DNA of 64,000 nucleotides from Stieleria sp. JC731 (GTDB lineage Bacteria > Planctomycetota > Planctomycetia > Pirellulales > Pirellulaceae), in NCBI RefSeq assembly GCF_020966635.1, contig NZ_JAJKFQ010000006.1, positions 1 through 64,000 on the forward strand, given 5' to 3'. The notes below the pieces were generated by a model, which was given only the letters and a program-made list of their open reading frames with translations, was not told the origin of the DNA and ran no database searches. How positions within the stretch are numbered: position 1 is the first letter of the stretch; every line of letters starts with the position of its first letter. Below, piece after piece: positions 1 through 8,816 of the stretch. A program made the position numbers and the translations under genes.

Positions 1-74
1 CAGGCATTTCGCAGACTTCCACGCCCACACTCTTAACGCCAAGGCATCCCCCATGTGCCCTTGGTAGATTGGCC
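1..74 (-). rRNA. 23S ribosomal RNA, 5' end only (partial)
   Basis: Read on the minus strand, the segment contains the conserved start of 23S rRNA (GGGCACATGGGGGATGCCTT) followed by GGCGTTAAGAGTGTG, which matches the region around E. coli 23S positions 15-50. Aligning GGATGCC (complement of 43-49) to E. coli positions 26-32 places the mature 5' end near 74. The gene runs off the left edge of the window. It lies downstream of tRNA-Ile and tRNA-Ala on the same strand, the usual order of a ribosomal spacer. The exact 5' end is an estimate. Confidence 0.93.
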
Positions 75-906
75 AACGATATCCCGAACTCAAACTCGAT
101 ATGCCACCTGCGAAACGAGCCGCAGAAAACACACCGGTCAAAGCACCGAAGAAACCGCTGGTAGTTCAACTACCGCAACGATATCACATGGCTTGATTAG
201 CTTTGCTCGCCTCACTGCCGAAGCAGATTAGCTCGCATCACTATTCAGCTTTTTCGCACAGAATCCTGTCAGATTTGCTTCTATTCTAATAGCCAGTTTT
301 GCTCACACTTGCGTGCTTCGCTCGAACTGGCAACGCTATTCCGAAGAACTTTGTTCTGTAGTCGCCAAACGATTCTTTCGAATCACTTGGCAGATTACTG
401 ATGCCAATTACCAAACAACCAAATTGTCAAATATCAATGTTCCGGCGTTCACCTTTTCAGGTACGTCTCGGAAGACGCTGCTAATCCGCAGCCGAGTGAA
501 GCACCGCAGTGCGTCAGTCGGTTGCCGATCAGTGAGGCGGGGAAGATAGGGCCGGCGAGTGTCGCCGTCAACCTGTCTTCGCGAGAATTTCAAAATTGTT
601 TTCTGAAGCTCTCGGTTTCGTCCGGTGAAGGACAGGCTTCCGCTTTTTCCCGTGTCCGGGGCGGAAAAGATAGAGACTTCCTTGTTGAGGTCAACTCCAT
701 CCTTGAAGATTCTCGCAAGTATTTTGCGGTCGTCTCCTCGCTTCGGTATGGCGATTGCTGCAGTATCGGTTTTCGATACCGCGGTGTTCACCGCGAAGCT
801 TGAAAAGTCGCTGAGTTTTTTCAGCGGGGCGGGACTTTAGAGTCTCGCCAGTTTCTTGGAAACCCCTGGTTTCGAAAAAACTAACTTTTCGTTTCTACTT
901 CCAAAG
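75..906 (-). other. rRNA transcribed spacer between tRNA-Ala and 23S (832 bp)
   Basis: This long spacer has no convincing gene; the open frames in it overlap on both strands and resemble nothing. It holds several hairpins: 763-768/774-779 (GTATCG/CGATAC), 780-786/789-795 (CGCGGTG/CACCGCG) and 809-814/821-826 (CGCTGA/TCAGCG). These probably serve folding or processing of the 23S precursor. The partner flank of any 23S processing stem would lie outside the window. The spacer is longer than a typical tRNA-23S distance of 100-300 nt. Confidence 0.7.
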
Positions 907-979
907 TGGAGGTAGACGGACTTGAACCGACGACCTCCTGCGTGCAAAGCAGGCGCTCTCCCAACTGAGCTATACCCCC
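907..979 (-). tRNA. tRNA-Ala (anticodon TGC)
   Basis: The minus strand gives a complete 73-nt cloverleaf. The acceptor GGGGGTA pairs with TACCTCC, with one G-U pair and discriminator A. The D-loop is the usual AGCTCAGTTGGGAGAGC, the anticodon stem-loop CCTGC-TTTGCAC-GCAGG carries TGC, and the T-arm contains GGTTCAAGTCC. CCA is not encoded (the next bases are CTT). It sits 73 nt downstream of tRNA-Ile, in the order Ile-Ala-23S of bacterial rRNA spacers. Confidence 0.97.
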
Positions 980-1052
980 TTTCGGAAGTTTGAAGTGTGT
1001 CTAGTTGTTTTCAGAGATTAGCTCTCTGTTGTCAACCGTCGTACTTCAAAAG

Positions 1053-1126
1053 TGGGCGTGCCAGAACTCGAATCTGGGACCTCATCCTTATCAGGGATGC
1101 GCTCTAACCAACTGAGCTACACGCCC
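1053..1126 (-). tRNA. tRNA-Ile (anticodon GAT)
   Basis: The minus strand gives a complete 74-nt cloverleaf. The acceptor GGGCGTG pairs with CACGCCC, with discriminator A. The anticodon stem-loop CATCC-CTGATAA-GGATG carries GAT, and the T-arm contains GATTCGAGTTC. CCA is not encoded. In most bacteria this tRNA is preceded by the 16S gene; here it is preceded by a promoter-like sequence, and a protein gene starts 564 bp away on the other strand. Confidence 0.97.
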
Positions 1127-1206
1127 GTGTCCTCAAACCAGTCCGTCAGATGACGTATGGCTCTCGGCCGGCCCTCACAAGCACATGTGCTGTGAAGCGA
1201 GGGAGA

Positions 1207-1234
1207 AGTGTACGCAAACACGGTGGCCTGTCAA
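1207..1234 (-). promoter_or_regulatory. Sigma70-type promoter of the tRNA-Ile/tRNA-Ala/23S unit
   Basis: On the minus strand a perfect -35 box TTGACA (1234-1229) is followed by a 16-nt spacer and TACACT (1212-1207, 4 of 6 matches to TATAAT). An A/T-rich patch (GAAAATTTAA) further upstream could act as an UP element. The predicted start near 1199 lies about 73 nt before tRNA-Ile. This explains transcription of the unit without an upstream 16S gene. Position and strand fit well, but no start site has been measured. Confidence 0.7.
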
Positions 1235-1689
1235 AGGCAACTGAGCTTTTCTGGGCTTAAATTTTCACCCATCAAGCTTTTGCCCCGGCAAACTGCGGCA
1301 TTTGCTCCCGCTTCAAATGACTGACGGATTTCGGCCGATTTGCTTTTCGGTGTTGAAAAACGCTTTCATTCGTCGCTGGAGCACTAATCTTCGGCATCTG
1401 TTGCGAATCTCTTAAATCGACATTCCAACAAACTCGCTGGTTCGGGCAAAATAGTTTCGTTCACTGCTCGCGTTGGGGCCTCGGCGACGGCAACAATCGT
1501 GGTTGTAAGTCTGCGACATGCAGGCGGCAGCTTTTCGTTACCCAGTCCGCAACACGGTGTTCGCCTAGATGCTACCGGTTGGCTCAATGTTTTGGATCGG
1601 ATGTACCGATCAGGAAGCTTGTCTTCGCTGCTGAAAGGCGTACCGCGTCACACTTACAGAACAAAGCCCTTCAACTGGACACTTTTGAA
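1235..1689. other. Intergenic region between the rRNA-unit promoter and the thioredoxin-like gene
   Basis: No 16S rRNA sequence is present here, although this is where it would lie in a standard operon. The frame of the following gene stays open back to 1579, but the extra 37 residues look non-coding and precede a clear signal peptide. I see no other gene or repeat in this stretch. Confidence 0.5.
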
Positions 1690-3615
1690 ATGACGGATCG
1701 ATTTCAATTCGCAAACCTGTTCACGCGCCGGCAGCGATTGCTGGCCCTTGCGGTTCCATCGCTGATCGCAGCATTCGCGTCGACATCGCAAGCAGCTGGG
1801 CCCAGCGTCGCGAAAGCCATGTCGCTAAAGCCGATTCAAGCCGATGCCGTTTTCGAACTGGTTGATGAAGCCGATTTTGGTCGTTGCCAAGTCGTCACCA
1901 TCGATGACGCGGGGCAGTCGGGCTGGGAAGTTGTCGGTCCTGAAGGAACCATTCTTCGCCGCTTTGTCGACACCAACGGCGACAAGAGTATCGATGTTTG
2001 GTCGTACTTTAACTTTGGAATCGAGTCCTATCGCGATATCGATAGCGATGGAAATCGTAAAGCCGACCAGTACCGCTGGCTTGGCAATGCGGGGACCCGT
2101 TGGGGGATCGATAGAGATGAAGACGGGAAAATCGATTCTTGGAAACGGATCTCTGCCGAAGAGGTGACCGCCGAAGTTGTGGCGTCGCTTAGGTCTCAGG
2201 ATGTCACCCGATTCAACGCTTTGCTTTTGACCAATGAAGAGCTTCAGGGGCTCGGTTTGGGGAAGGAAAAAGCCGAGCAAATTGCCGCGAAGTTGCGATT
2301 GGCGATTCGTGAGTTTGCTGATTTGGCAAAGTCGCAGCAATCGGTTTCGAAGTCTGCAAAGTGGCTTCAGTTTGCCGCCCCGGCACCCGGTTTGGTGCCC
2401 GCCGGAACGGGCGGTTCGACAAAGGATGTTTTGGTTTACGAAAACGTCGTCGCGATGTTCGAAGACGCCGGTAAAGGTGGCCAGCTGATGGTTGGGACCT
2501 TGGTCAAAGTTGACGAATTATGGCGATTGGTTGCCCTGCCTGTTGTCGGTTCCGGCGACGGTTCGATTGCCCAAAGTACCCCGATGTTCTTTTCACCATC
2601 GGGCGACAGTTCGGCCATTTCGGGAGCTCTCGGGAGCGACGAAATGCAGGCTTTGGTCGGCAACCTTGAAGCGATCGATCGAAAGTTAGCCGTTGCAAAT
2701 GAAAAAGATGCTCCGCAGTTACATGCGGCGCGTGCTGAGTTGGTTGAGCGACTGATTTCGCAGTCGGTAGCTCCGGAAGACAAGGAGTCTTGGGCTCGTC
2801 AATTGGTCGACACGTTGCGTGTCGCGGTACAGAGCGGACAGTATCCCGCTGGCATGGAACGGCTGAAGACGGCTGGCGAAAAATTTGCCAGGCAGAATCC
2901 GGCGTTGGCGGCCTACGCTGATTTCGAATCACTGCAAACCGAGTGGATCGTGCGCCAGCAGGATGCGAAAGACGAAGACCAACCGAAGATCCAAGAGTGG
3001 TACCACGAATCTTTGGAGACGTTCGTCGACGAGCATCCGCGGAGCCTGGAAGCAGCCAAAGCACTGTTGCAACTGGCTTTGGGTAAGGAGTTTGACACCG
3101 ATAAGGAAGCAGCCGTCGAGTACTACAAAAAGGTACGCGACAACTACGCAGGCACCGATGAAGCTGAAAAGGCTGCCGGTGCGGTCAACCGTTTGGAATC
3201 GGTCGGTCGCAAGATCGAACTGACTGGTGAAACGATCGAAGGCAAGTCGTTCAAGCTGTCTGCACTGCGTGGCCGCCCTGTCGTCATCCATTACTGGGCT
3301 ACCTGGTGTGGTGTGTGCACGCAGGATATGAAGGTGTTAAGCCGCTTGCAGGCTCGCTACAAACGCGCCGGGCTGACAATCGTGGGGGTCAACGTCGATG
3401 CTCAGCGGGACGAGGCAGTGGCGTTTCTGAATGAAAATCGCTTGCCTTGGATCCAGCTGTTTGAAGAAGGCGGTCTGGAGTACAGCCGGCTGTCGAAAGC
3501 ATTCGGAGTCCAGACTCTGCCCACGATGATGCTGATCGATGAAACCGGCACGGTCGTCAATAACAACATCGGCGCTGCCGAGTTGGATGAAGCGATCGAT
3601 AAGCTCGTCAAATAG
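1690..3615 (+). CDS. Secreted protein with C-terminal TlpA-like thioredoxin domain
   Basis: The 641-residue product probably acts outside the cytoplasm as a thiol-disulfide oxidoreductase or a redox-folded structural protein. A signal peptide (RRQRLLALAVPSLIAAFAS..., ending near residue 35) sets the start at 1690; the frame is open to 1579 but that extension is unlikely. Residues about 85-150 hold three acidic DxNxDxxxD-like loops (DTNGDKSID, DIDSDGNRKAD, DRDEDGKID) that look like calcium-binding repeats. The middle is helical and rich in Gln and Glu. The last 140 residues are a TlpA/ResA-type thioredoxin fold with WATWCGVC; the active-site cysteines are 540 and 543, and a cis-Pro region (QTLPTMMLID) follows. 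The specific substrate is unknown. It stands alone, divergent from the rRNA unit. Confidence 0.85.
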   Translation: MTDRFQFANLFTRRQRLLALAVPSLIAAFASTSQAAGPSVAKAMSLKPIQADAVFELVDEADFGRCQVVTIDDAGQSGWEVVGPEGTILRRFVDTNGDKSIDVWSYFNFGIESYRDIDSDGNRKADQYRWLGNAGTRWGIDRDEDGKIDSWKRISAEEVTAEVVASLRSQDVTRFNALLLTNEELQGLGLGKEKAEQIAAKLRLAIREFADLAKSQQSVSKSAKWLQFAAPAPGLVPAGTGGSTKDVLVYENVVAMFEDAGKGGQLMVGTLVKVDELWRLVALPVVGSGDGSIAQSTPMFFSPSGDSSAISGALGSDEMQALVGNLEAIDRKLAVANEKDAPQLHAARAELVERLISQSVAPEDKESWARQLVDTLRVAVQSGQYPAGMERLKTAGEKFARQNPALAAYADFESLQTEWIVRQQDAKDEDQPKIQEWYHESLETFVDEHPRSLEAAKALLQLALGKEFDTDKEAAVEYYKKVRDNYAGTDEAEKAAGAVNRLESVGRKIELTGETIEGKSFKLSALRGRPVVIHYWATWCGVCTQDMKVLSRLQARYKRAGLTIVGVNVDAQRDEAVAFLNENRLPWIQLFEEGGLEYSRLSKAFGVQTLPTMMLIDETGTVVNNNIGAAELDEAIDKLVK

Positions 3616-3809
3616 CCCGCCGTTGGCCTAGCTATCGCCGACAAGCTCAGGTTCGCTGTCGAAACCGGTTTGCAATCGCATCCGATTTTGCTGCAGATCC
3701 TGAGCTGCAGCGGAATATTGAGGCAACAGGCGATATGCGGAACTTGCGCAGTTGACCGTCAACAATCGGTGAGATCGCCTATGACGCGAGCACATCAACC
3801 GGCTTCTTC

Positions 3810-4277
3810 TTACTCGCGATCTTCGTACGGTCGCGGGCGAAGTTGGTGAAAGAGTGCCCGTTTTTGATCGGGCAGCGAATAGTCAAAGCCACAGCTTTGC
3901 AAAAACCGCTCTGACGAGCTGATCGCCATGATTTCCATGATGCCTAAGTCACGTGCCCTCTGCACACACATGGCGACGAGTCGTTTGCCGACCCCCACAT
4001 TTTGAAAGTCTGTGTGAACGGCAAGACATTGCAGTTCAGCCAGCTTGGGGCTGTAAACTTCGACAGCGCAGAACCCGTAGCATCGCTGGACCTGGGATTC
4101 GCTCTGTTCAGATCGTTTCATCGCTACGAAGCCGTGTCTCGATAGCTCCACAATTTCCGCTTTGGTCCGCGACAGCAGCAGGTGCTGCATGACGAATGGA
4201 CGCATCAATGCGTGAATAGCGGGAACGTCACTGGGCAGTGCTTGGCGAAATTCCAGTTCGTCGATGCGTTCGGTCAA
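3810..4277 (-). CDS. GNAT-family N-acetyltransferase
   Basis: This 155-residue protein is a single GNAT domain. Motif A is clear: a beta strand LQCLAVHTDF runs into QNVGVGK (92-98), the acetyl-CoA pyrophosphate loop (Q/R-x-x-G-x-G). The segment ERFLQSCGFDY near residue 125 is the usual motif-B helix and strand. The layout (ELQCLAVHTDFQNVGVGKRLV) resembles the acetyltransferase domain of N-acetylglutamate synthase (ArgA) and the stand-alone short ArgA-like enzymes, so a role in arginine synthesis is possible but not shown. It lies 47 bp upstream of the stop of aroDE on the same strand order, with aroDE transcribed first, so the two may share a transcript. Confidence 0.85.
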   Translation of the reverse strand: MTERIDELEFRQALPSDVPAIHALMRPFVMQHLLLSRTKAEIVELSRHGFVAMKRSEQSESQVQRCYGFCAVEVYSPKLAELQCLAVHTDFQNVGVGKRLVAMCVQRARDLGIMEIMAISSSERFLQSCGFDYSLPDQKRALFHQLRPRPYEDRE

Positions 4278-4324
4278 TGCTCGTCATCCTGCTCGGTAGG
4301 CTGCGACGTGGTCGGTGAAATGGT

Positions 4325-5818
4325 CTAGTGGATCTGGACCGGATTGGTGGCTTGTTTGATCGTTTTGCGCATCACCTTGGCGGGTGCGTCTTGGCCGGTG
4401 AACAACTTGTATTGGTAGGCCGCTTGCCGCACAAACATATCAATCCCGGTGATAACGCGGCACTGGGCCTGTTTGGCGTACTTGATCAACAGCGTGTTTT
4501 CTGGGTTGTATACGGTGTCAAAGACCACCATGTACTGGTTTAGCGCCGACGCGTTGAATGGAGAGGTGTCAACATTTGGATGCATGCCAACGGGGGTGCC
4601 GTTGACCAGCAATTGAACTTTGTGGTTGTGGCGGTCTTCCCAAGGGATCACTCGGCATCCAATTTCGGACGCAAGTTGCTGCGAACGTTCTTCGGTTCGC
4701 GATGTCACCATGACATCTGCTTGGCGTTGCTTCAGTCCCCACGCGATCGCACGAGACACTCCGCCTGCGCCCAACACCATCGCGGTGACACCTTGCAGCG
4801 AGTTCTCTTTGGGAGCGTCTTTGCGTTCCATGATTTCGACAACGCAGTCCATCGCGGCGCGATAGTCGGTGTTGTATCCGAGTCGTTCGCCGTTATGGAA
4901 AACCATGGTATTGATGGCTCGGATCCCGTTCGCGCTGGCTTCGGCTTGCGTGCAGTAGTCCAGCGACCGCTCTTTGTGGGGGATCGTTATGCTGATGCCT
5001 TTCAAACCAATCGCGTCGACGGAATCCATGAAATTATGGAGGTCGTCCTGAGGCACACGCAGCGGCAGGTATCGGGCATTGAGCTTTTGGTCGGCGAATG
5101 CCGTGTTGTGGATCAATGGGCTGTAGCTATGGCCGACCGGGTCTGCGATCACACCGAACAGTTCCGTCTCTTTGTTGATGCTTTTGACATCGTAGAGCCG
5201 CGTCATGTCTTTCCAGTTCAGCTGCCCGGGCGCCATCTTCTTGTCCACGCTGTAGGTCGCGTAGGTGAAAGGCGACCCGAAACGATTAGCAAGAATTCGC
5301 GTGAGCATGCCGATTTCGCCCATGCAGATTCCGATGGTCGGAACCTTGGCGTTTTGCACCAGATTCAACATCCGCACGTTATCACGAAAGCTATGAGCCA
5401 TCGTCGCAAGTTTGACGATGTCGGCATCTTCCTCAGCCATCGCGGCATGAAGATCTTCGAGGTTTTCTGGGGTGCCGCTGAAGTCGTGGTAGCTGATGAT
5501 CCGCTTTGTCGTGCCGTAACGCGGGATCTGCGAAGCGACGTCCGCTTCGATGTCGACATATTCCGCTCCTGCGACAATTGCCGAACGAAGCAGCATCATC
5601 CGTTCTTGTTCGCTTTTCGTCCAACGTCCGCCGTCATCGCGTCGTCTGGCGGTGATGACAACCGGTCCAGGTCGATTGTCCATCAAACGCCCAAGGTTGA
5701 CCGCACGGCCGATGTAGTCGACGCGTAGTTCGACCAGTTCGGCACCTTGCTCGACCAACTGTTGATGTTCGCCAATCATCCGTGCGTGACGGCTGCGGCC
5801 GAGGCTAACGCAAATCAT
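4325..5818 (-). CDS. aroDE: Bifunctional 3-dehydroquinate dehydratase (type I) / shikimate dehydrogenase
   Basis: The 497-residue protein joins steps 3 and 4 of the shikimate pathway. Residues 1 to about 215 are a type I dehydroquinase: ELRVDYI at 30-36, the catalytic His in SYHDF (111) and the Schiff-base Lys in VKLAT (136). Residues from about 220 are an AroE-type shikimate dehydrogenase: GVIADPVGHSYSPLIHN at the substrate site, the lysine in TIPHKE, NTDY, and the NADP loop VLGAGGVSRA. Type I dehydroquinase fused to AroE in this order is the plant arrangement and is also known in Planctomycetes and Chlamydiae. No frameshift or missing key residue was seen. Confidence 0.95.
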   Translation of the reverse strand: MICVSLGRSRHARMIGEHQQLVEQGAELVELRVDYIGRAVNLGRLMDNRPGPVVITARRRDDGGRWTKSEQERMMLLRSAIVAGAEYVDIEADVASQIPRYGTTKRIISYHDFSGTPENLEDLHAAMAEEDADIVKLATMAHSFRDNVRMLNLVQNAKVPTIGICMGEIGMLTRILANRFGSPFTYATYSVDKKMAPGQLNWKDMTRLYDVKSINKETELFGVIADPVGHSYSPLIHNTAFADQKLNARYLPLRVPQDDLHNFMDSVDAIGLKGISITIPHKERSLDYCTQAEASANGIRAINTMVFHNGERLGYNTDYRAAMDCVVEIMERKDAPKENSLQGVTAMVLGAGGVSRAIAWGLKQRQADVMVTSRTEERSQQLASEIGCRVIPWEDRHNHKVQLLVNGTPVGMHPNVDTSPFNASALNQYMVVFDTVYNPENTLLIKYAKQAQCRVITGIDMFVRQAAYQYKLFTGQDAPAKVMRKTIKQATNPVQIH

Positions 5819-6212
5819 ATGTGTTCAATCAGAAAGTTGTCGCGATAATAAAATGTCCCACGAACCGGAAGGATCAGTTCGGGCTGATCGCACTCGGTAG
5901 GCAGCACGTTTAGGATCATTTCCGAAGCGGAACGCCTACAGAAATGAAATGTTCAGATCTGGGACTGTCAAAGTCTAGGTCGATGCGAACGCATAAAGGC
6001 GAACGCGATGTCAGGACCGGTCTTGGTGTTCACAAGTTCGCTTGCGTGACCTCGTCTCCTGCGGACGTATAATAAATCGGTGCCACCGCCACGAGCAGGG
6101 GGGGGCGACAAATCCACAAAATCTAGTGATCGGCCGTCGGTTTGATTTCGCGATCTGCATTTCATCAATCGGAGTGTTTGATGACCGCCCACGCTAGGAC
6201 AATTGATACGAA
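5819..6212. promoter_or_regulatory. Divergent intergenic region with candidate -10 element for the PQQ-propeller gene
   Basis: This 394-bp region separates divergent aroDE and the PQQ-like gene. A perfect TATAAT lies at 6068-6073 on the plus strand, 140 bp before the start at 6213, but the -35 candidates (TTGCGT at 6042-6047 with 20-bp spacing, or GTGACC) are weak. A run of eight G is at 6098-6105. I see no gene here. Confidence 0.35.
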
Positions 6213-7370
6213 ATGACAAAAAAACAGAATCGAGATCCGATCTCAATCCTTCATCACCGATTCATTCTGCCCGTCAGCATGTTGTTGGTCGGCTTTAGCG
6301 CCTGTCTGCCTTCAACGCTTGTGGCCGATGATTGGCCGTTTCCGCGCGGCGATGCCCAGGCATCCGGCGCGATTGAAACCCAGTTGCCCGAAAAATTGGC
6401 CGTCAAATGGGAGTTCAAAGCGGACGAAGCCATCGAGGTGACTCCCGTTGTCAGCGGAGACTATGTCGTCGCTGGGGATGTCATGGGCACCTTGTATGTG
6501 GTCAATCGCCGCGATGGCAAGGAAGTTTGGCGGCATGCTTTTGACACAGGTTTTCTGGCTTCACCAATCGTTGCCGACGGAAAGGTCATCGCTGGCGACA
6601 TCGACGGTAGCGTTTTTGCGTTGCAGCTTGCTGATGGCAAGGAACTTTGGAAACAAACTACCGATGGCGAAATCAGCGGAGCACCCGCGGTCTACGAAGG
6701 CAACGTCCTTGTCGCTAGCCAAGACGGAAAGCTGTACTGCTATGAGCTTTCCAGCGGTAAGCCTGTTTGGACTTATCAAGCCGACGATCAGATTCGTTGT
6801 TCACCGACAATCGCGGGCAATATGACGTTGCTTGGCGGGTGTGATGCGAAGCTGCACGGCGTCGATTTGAAAAGCGGCCAAGCGGTTGGCGAACAGATGA
6901 CTTTGGAAGGCCCCACCGGAAGTACGCCTGCGGTACACGATTCGATCGCGATCGTCCCGATCATGGACGGAGTCGTCTTTGGTTTCGATTGGAAAGAAAA
7001 CAAGAAGCTTTGGCAGTACGAAGATTTTGATCAGTCGCAGGAATACCGTAGCAGTGCGGCGGTGAACGATTCTCTAGCAGTCGTATCAAGCCAACGCAAA
7101 AACGTCGACGCACTCGATTTGAAGACCGGCAAACGCAAGTGGCGTTACACTTTGCGACGAAGAGCCGACGCCTCGCCGGTGATTGCCGGAAATGACGTTT
7201 GGATTCCGGCAACGGACGGTCGGTTGGTTCGCTTGGGCCTCGAGGACGGAAAAGAAAAGTGGGTCTTCGAGATTCGTGGCGGGTTCATATCGGGAGTCGC
7301 GATTGCGGACCAGCAGCTCTTCGTCGCTGATGACGAAGGCGTGGTGCGGTGCTTCCAAGGCGAACAGTAG
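6213..7370 (+). CDS. Exported PQQ-like beta-propeller repeat protein (BamB-like fold)
   Basis: The 385-residue protein starts with a signal peptide (hydrophobic 18-35, cleavage near LVADD). The rest is a string of propeller blades, each with the pattern GxxxALD-x-x-[DS]GKxxW: for example RRDGKEVW, LADGKELW, LSSGKPVW, LKTGKRKW and LEDGKEKW. This is the repeat of PQQ-dependent dehydrogenases and BamB. The tryptophan-docking repeats are there, but no catalytic dehydrogenase residues or haem motif is visible, so a scaffold or binding role is more likely than an enzyme. Planctomycetes have many such proteins, and the partner cannot be told. It is convergent with hisI, with 25 bp between stops. Confidence 0.85.
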   Translation: MTKKQNRDPISILHHRFILPVSMLLVGFSACLPSTLVADDWPFPRGDAQASGAIETQLPEKLAVKWEFKADEAIEVTPVVSGDYVVAGDVMGTLYVVNRRDGKEVWRHAFDTGFLASPIVADGKVIAGDIDGSVFALQLADGKELWKQTTDGEISGAPAVYEGNVLVASQDGKLYCYELSSGKPVWTYQADDQIRCSPTIAGNMTLLGGCDAKLHGVDLKSGQAVGEQMTLEGPTGSTPAVHDSIAIVPIMDGVVFGFDWKENKKLWQYEDFDQSQEYRSSAAVNDSLAVVSSQRKNVDALDLKTGKRKWRYTLRRRADASPVIAGNDVWIPATDGRLVRLGLEDGKEKWVFEIRGGFISGVAIADQQLFVADDEGVVRCFQGEQ

Positions 7371-7395
7371 CCTTTCACGCCTATCGAATGGTCAG

Positions 7396-7785
7396 CTACT
7401 TTCCATAGACTTCAGCAGGATCCACCATTCGCTCGTCGGCGACTTCCAGTTGACCGTCTTTGGTGATCCGGCGGAAGAAGCAACTTTTGTATCCTTCGTG
7501 GCATGCCGCGGCGACCTGATTGACTTTCAGCAGGATGGTGTCTTTGTCGCAGTCAACGCGGATTTCGGAAACCTTTTGTCGGTGTCCGCTGGTTTCACCT
7601 TTCCGCCAAAGTGAATTGCGACTGCGGCTGAAATAGACCGCATAGCCTTCGTCGATGGTGCATTGAAAGGCTTCTTCGTTCATCCAGGCCACCATCAAGA
7701 CCTCGCCTGTTTCTTCGTCTTGTGCGATTGCGGGCAGCAACCCGTTGGTGCCTCGCGAGAAGTCGGCTAGGTCATTCAAATTCAA
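7396..7785 (-). CDS. hisI: Phosphoribosyl-AMP cyclohydrolase
   Basis: This 129-residue protein catalyses step 3 of histidine synthesis, opening the ring of phosphoribosyl-AMP in the cytoplasm. The full family signature is present: [27 protein letters not shown], the metal-binding VDCDKD (Asp78, Asp80, Asp82), and the zinc cysteines 79, 95 and 102 (DCD, ACHEG, SCFF). Length is typical for the stand-alone enzyme (HisE is not fused). No other his gene is nearby, so the pathway is scattered in this genome. Start at 7785 gives an intact N-terminus. Confidence 0.95.
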   Translation of the reverse strand: MNLNDLADFSRGTNGLLPAIAQDEETGEVLMVAWMNEEAFQCTIDEGYAVYFSRSRNSLWRKGETSGHRQKVSEIRVDCDKDTILLKVNQVAAACHEGYKSCFFRRITKDGQLEVADERMVDPAEVYGK

Positions 7786-8018
7786 TGCGGATCTCTCCCA
7801 GGTTAGATGCGAGTGTCAAACTTTGACGCTCATAAGGAATATAGGCTCACAGTCGGCCGACGAATTATAGGCAGATTCGTTCTGGACGGAACGACCCGCA
7901 GGAGTCCACCGACTGTTTGCCAACCACAGCTGCGGCAAATTGAATTGAAGTTCGGTGCGGTGTCGATAGTGAAATAGCGTCGCAGTCAGTTACTCAACCG
8001 AGATAGACAGGCGAAGGA

Positions 8019-8642
8019 ATGCCAGGCAGGATCTCGATCGTATTGCCGATTCGAAATCGCGAAAAAGAAATCGCGGTCCGGGTCGACAATTTGATAACGG
8101 GCCTGGAAACGCTTGTCAGTGAAGTGCCAGAAATCATTTTGGTGGACGACGGAAGCCGTGATGGCACCGCGGATATCTGTCAGCGATTGGTACACCGCTA
8201 CAAGAACATTCGGTATCTGCGTCACGATCGACCAAGGGGCATGGAAGCGGCTGGGCAAACCGGGCTTGAGCGTGCCAGTAGTGACTTGGTCTTCGTTCAG
8301 GAGCGTGATGCAGATTTCTGTTTCACCGATCTGAAACACTTGCTGCAACTTGCCGGTGACGACACTATCGTCGCGGCTCGTGCCGAGAGTCTTCGCGGGC
8401 AGGTTTCGCCATCGCTGATCCGGCGTGTGCGTCTGTGGGGGATGACCCAAGACGACTCGATCCGATTAGCTTCTCAAAGCAGCGAGACTTGTGGGTTGCA
8501 AATGATCCGGCGAACCAACCTGCAGCGTCTGACCGGCCCCAACGCGAAGCAATATCGTTTGGAGGGAAAGTCCAAACGCATGGTCACTCTCCAACGCGCC
8601 CACCGTCAGCTAACGAGTCGCCGGTTGAAGAGCGAAAACTGA
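8019..8642 (+). CDS. Family 2-like glycosyltransferase (short, soluble)
   Basis: The 207-residue product has a GT-A fold start: SIVLPIRNREKEI, then IILVDDGSRDGT (Asp43, Asp44), the nucleotide-sugar site of family 2 transferases. At the place of the usual DxD the text reads QERDADF, which keeps acidic residues. The C-terminal 90 residues are short and basic, and there is no membrane segment, so it is smaller than most GT2 enzymes (250-350). It may be a truncated or specialised member; donor and acceptor are unknown. Its 3' end faces the giant gene. Confidence 0.7.
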   Translation: MPGRISIVLPIRNREKEIAVRVDNLITGLETLVSEVPEIILVDDGSRDGTADICQRLVHRYKNIRYLRHDRPRGMEAAGQTGLERASSDLVFVQERDADFCFTDLKHLLQLAGDDTIVAARAESLRGQVSPSLIRRVRLWGMTQDDSIRLASQSSETCGLQMIRRTNLQRLTGPNAKQYRLEGKSKRMVTLQRAHRQLTSRRLKSEN

Positions 8643-8816
8643 GCGTCAGCCAAAGCCGGTTGGTTGGGAGCTACGACCCTTTTCTGTACTAGTTTCGACC
8701 AGCGTTGAATAGTTCGCTGAGTGACAGTTTTGAATCCGGGAGGCACAGTGGTTCGATAGTCGTCGAGGAATGCAAACATGGTACGTCACCTTTCGCAGGT
8801 CTTACGCTCTCTAACC

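Noticed and set aside
408..791. Overlapping small frames in the rRNA spacer
   Set aside because: They lie on both strands of a transcribed spacer and show no protein-like composition.
4580..5728. 382-codon open frame on the plus strand
   Set aside because: It is antisense to aroDE, which has all catalytic motifs; the frame is a shadow of its codon use.
6098..6105. Run of eight G
   Set aside because: Lies between genes 108 bp before a start and in no frame of a gene, so phase variation by slippage is not supported.
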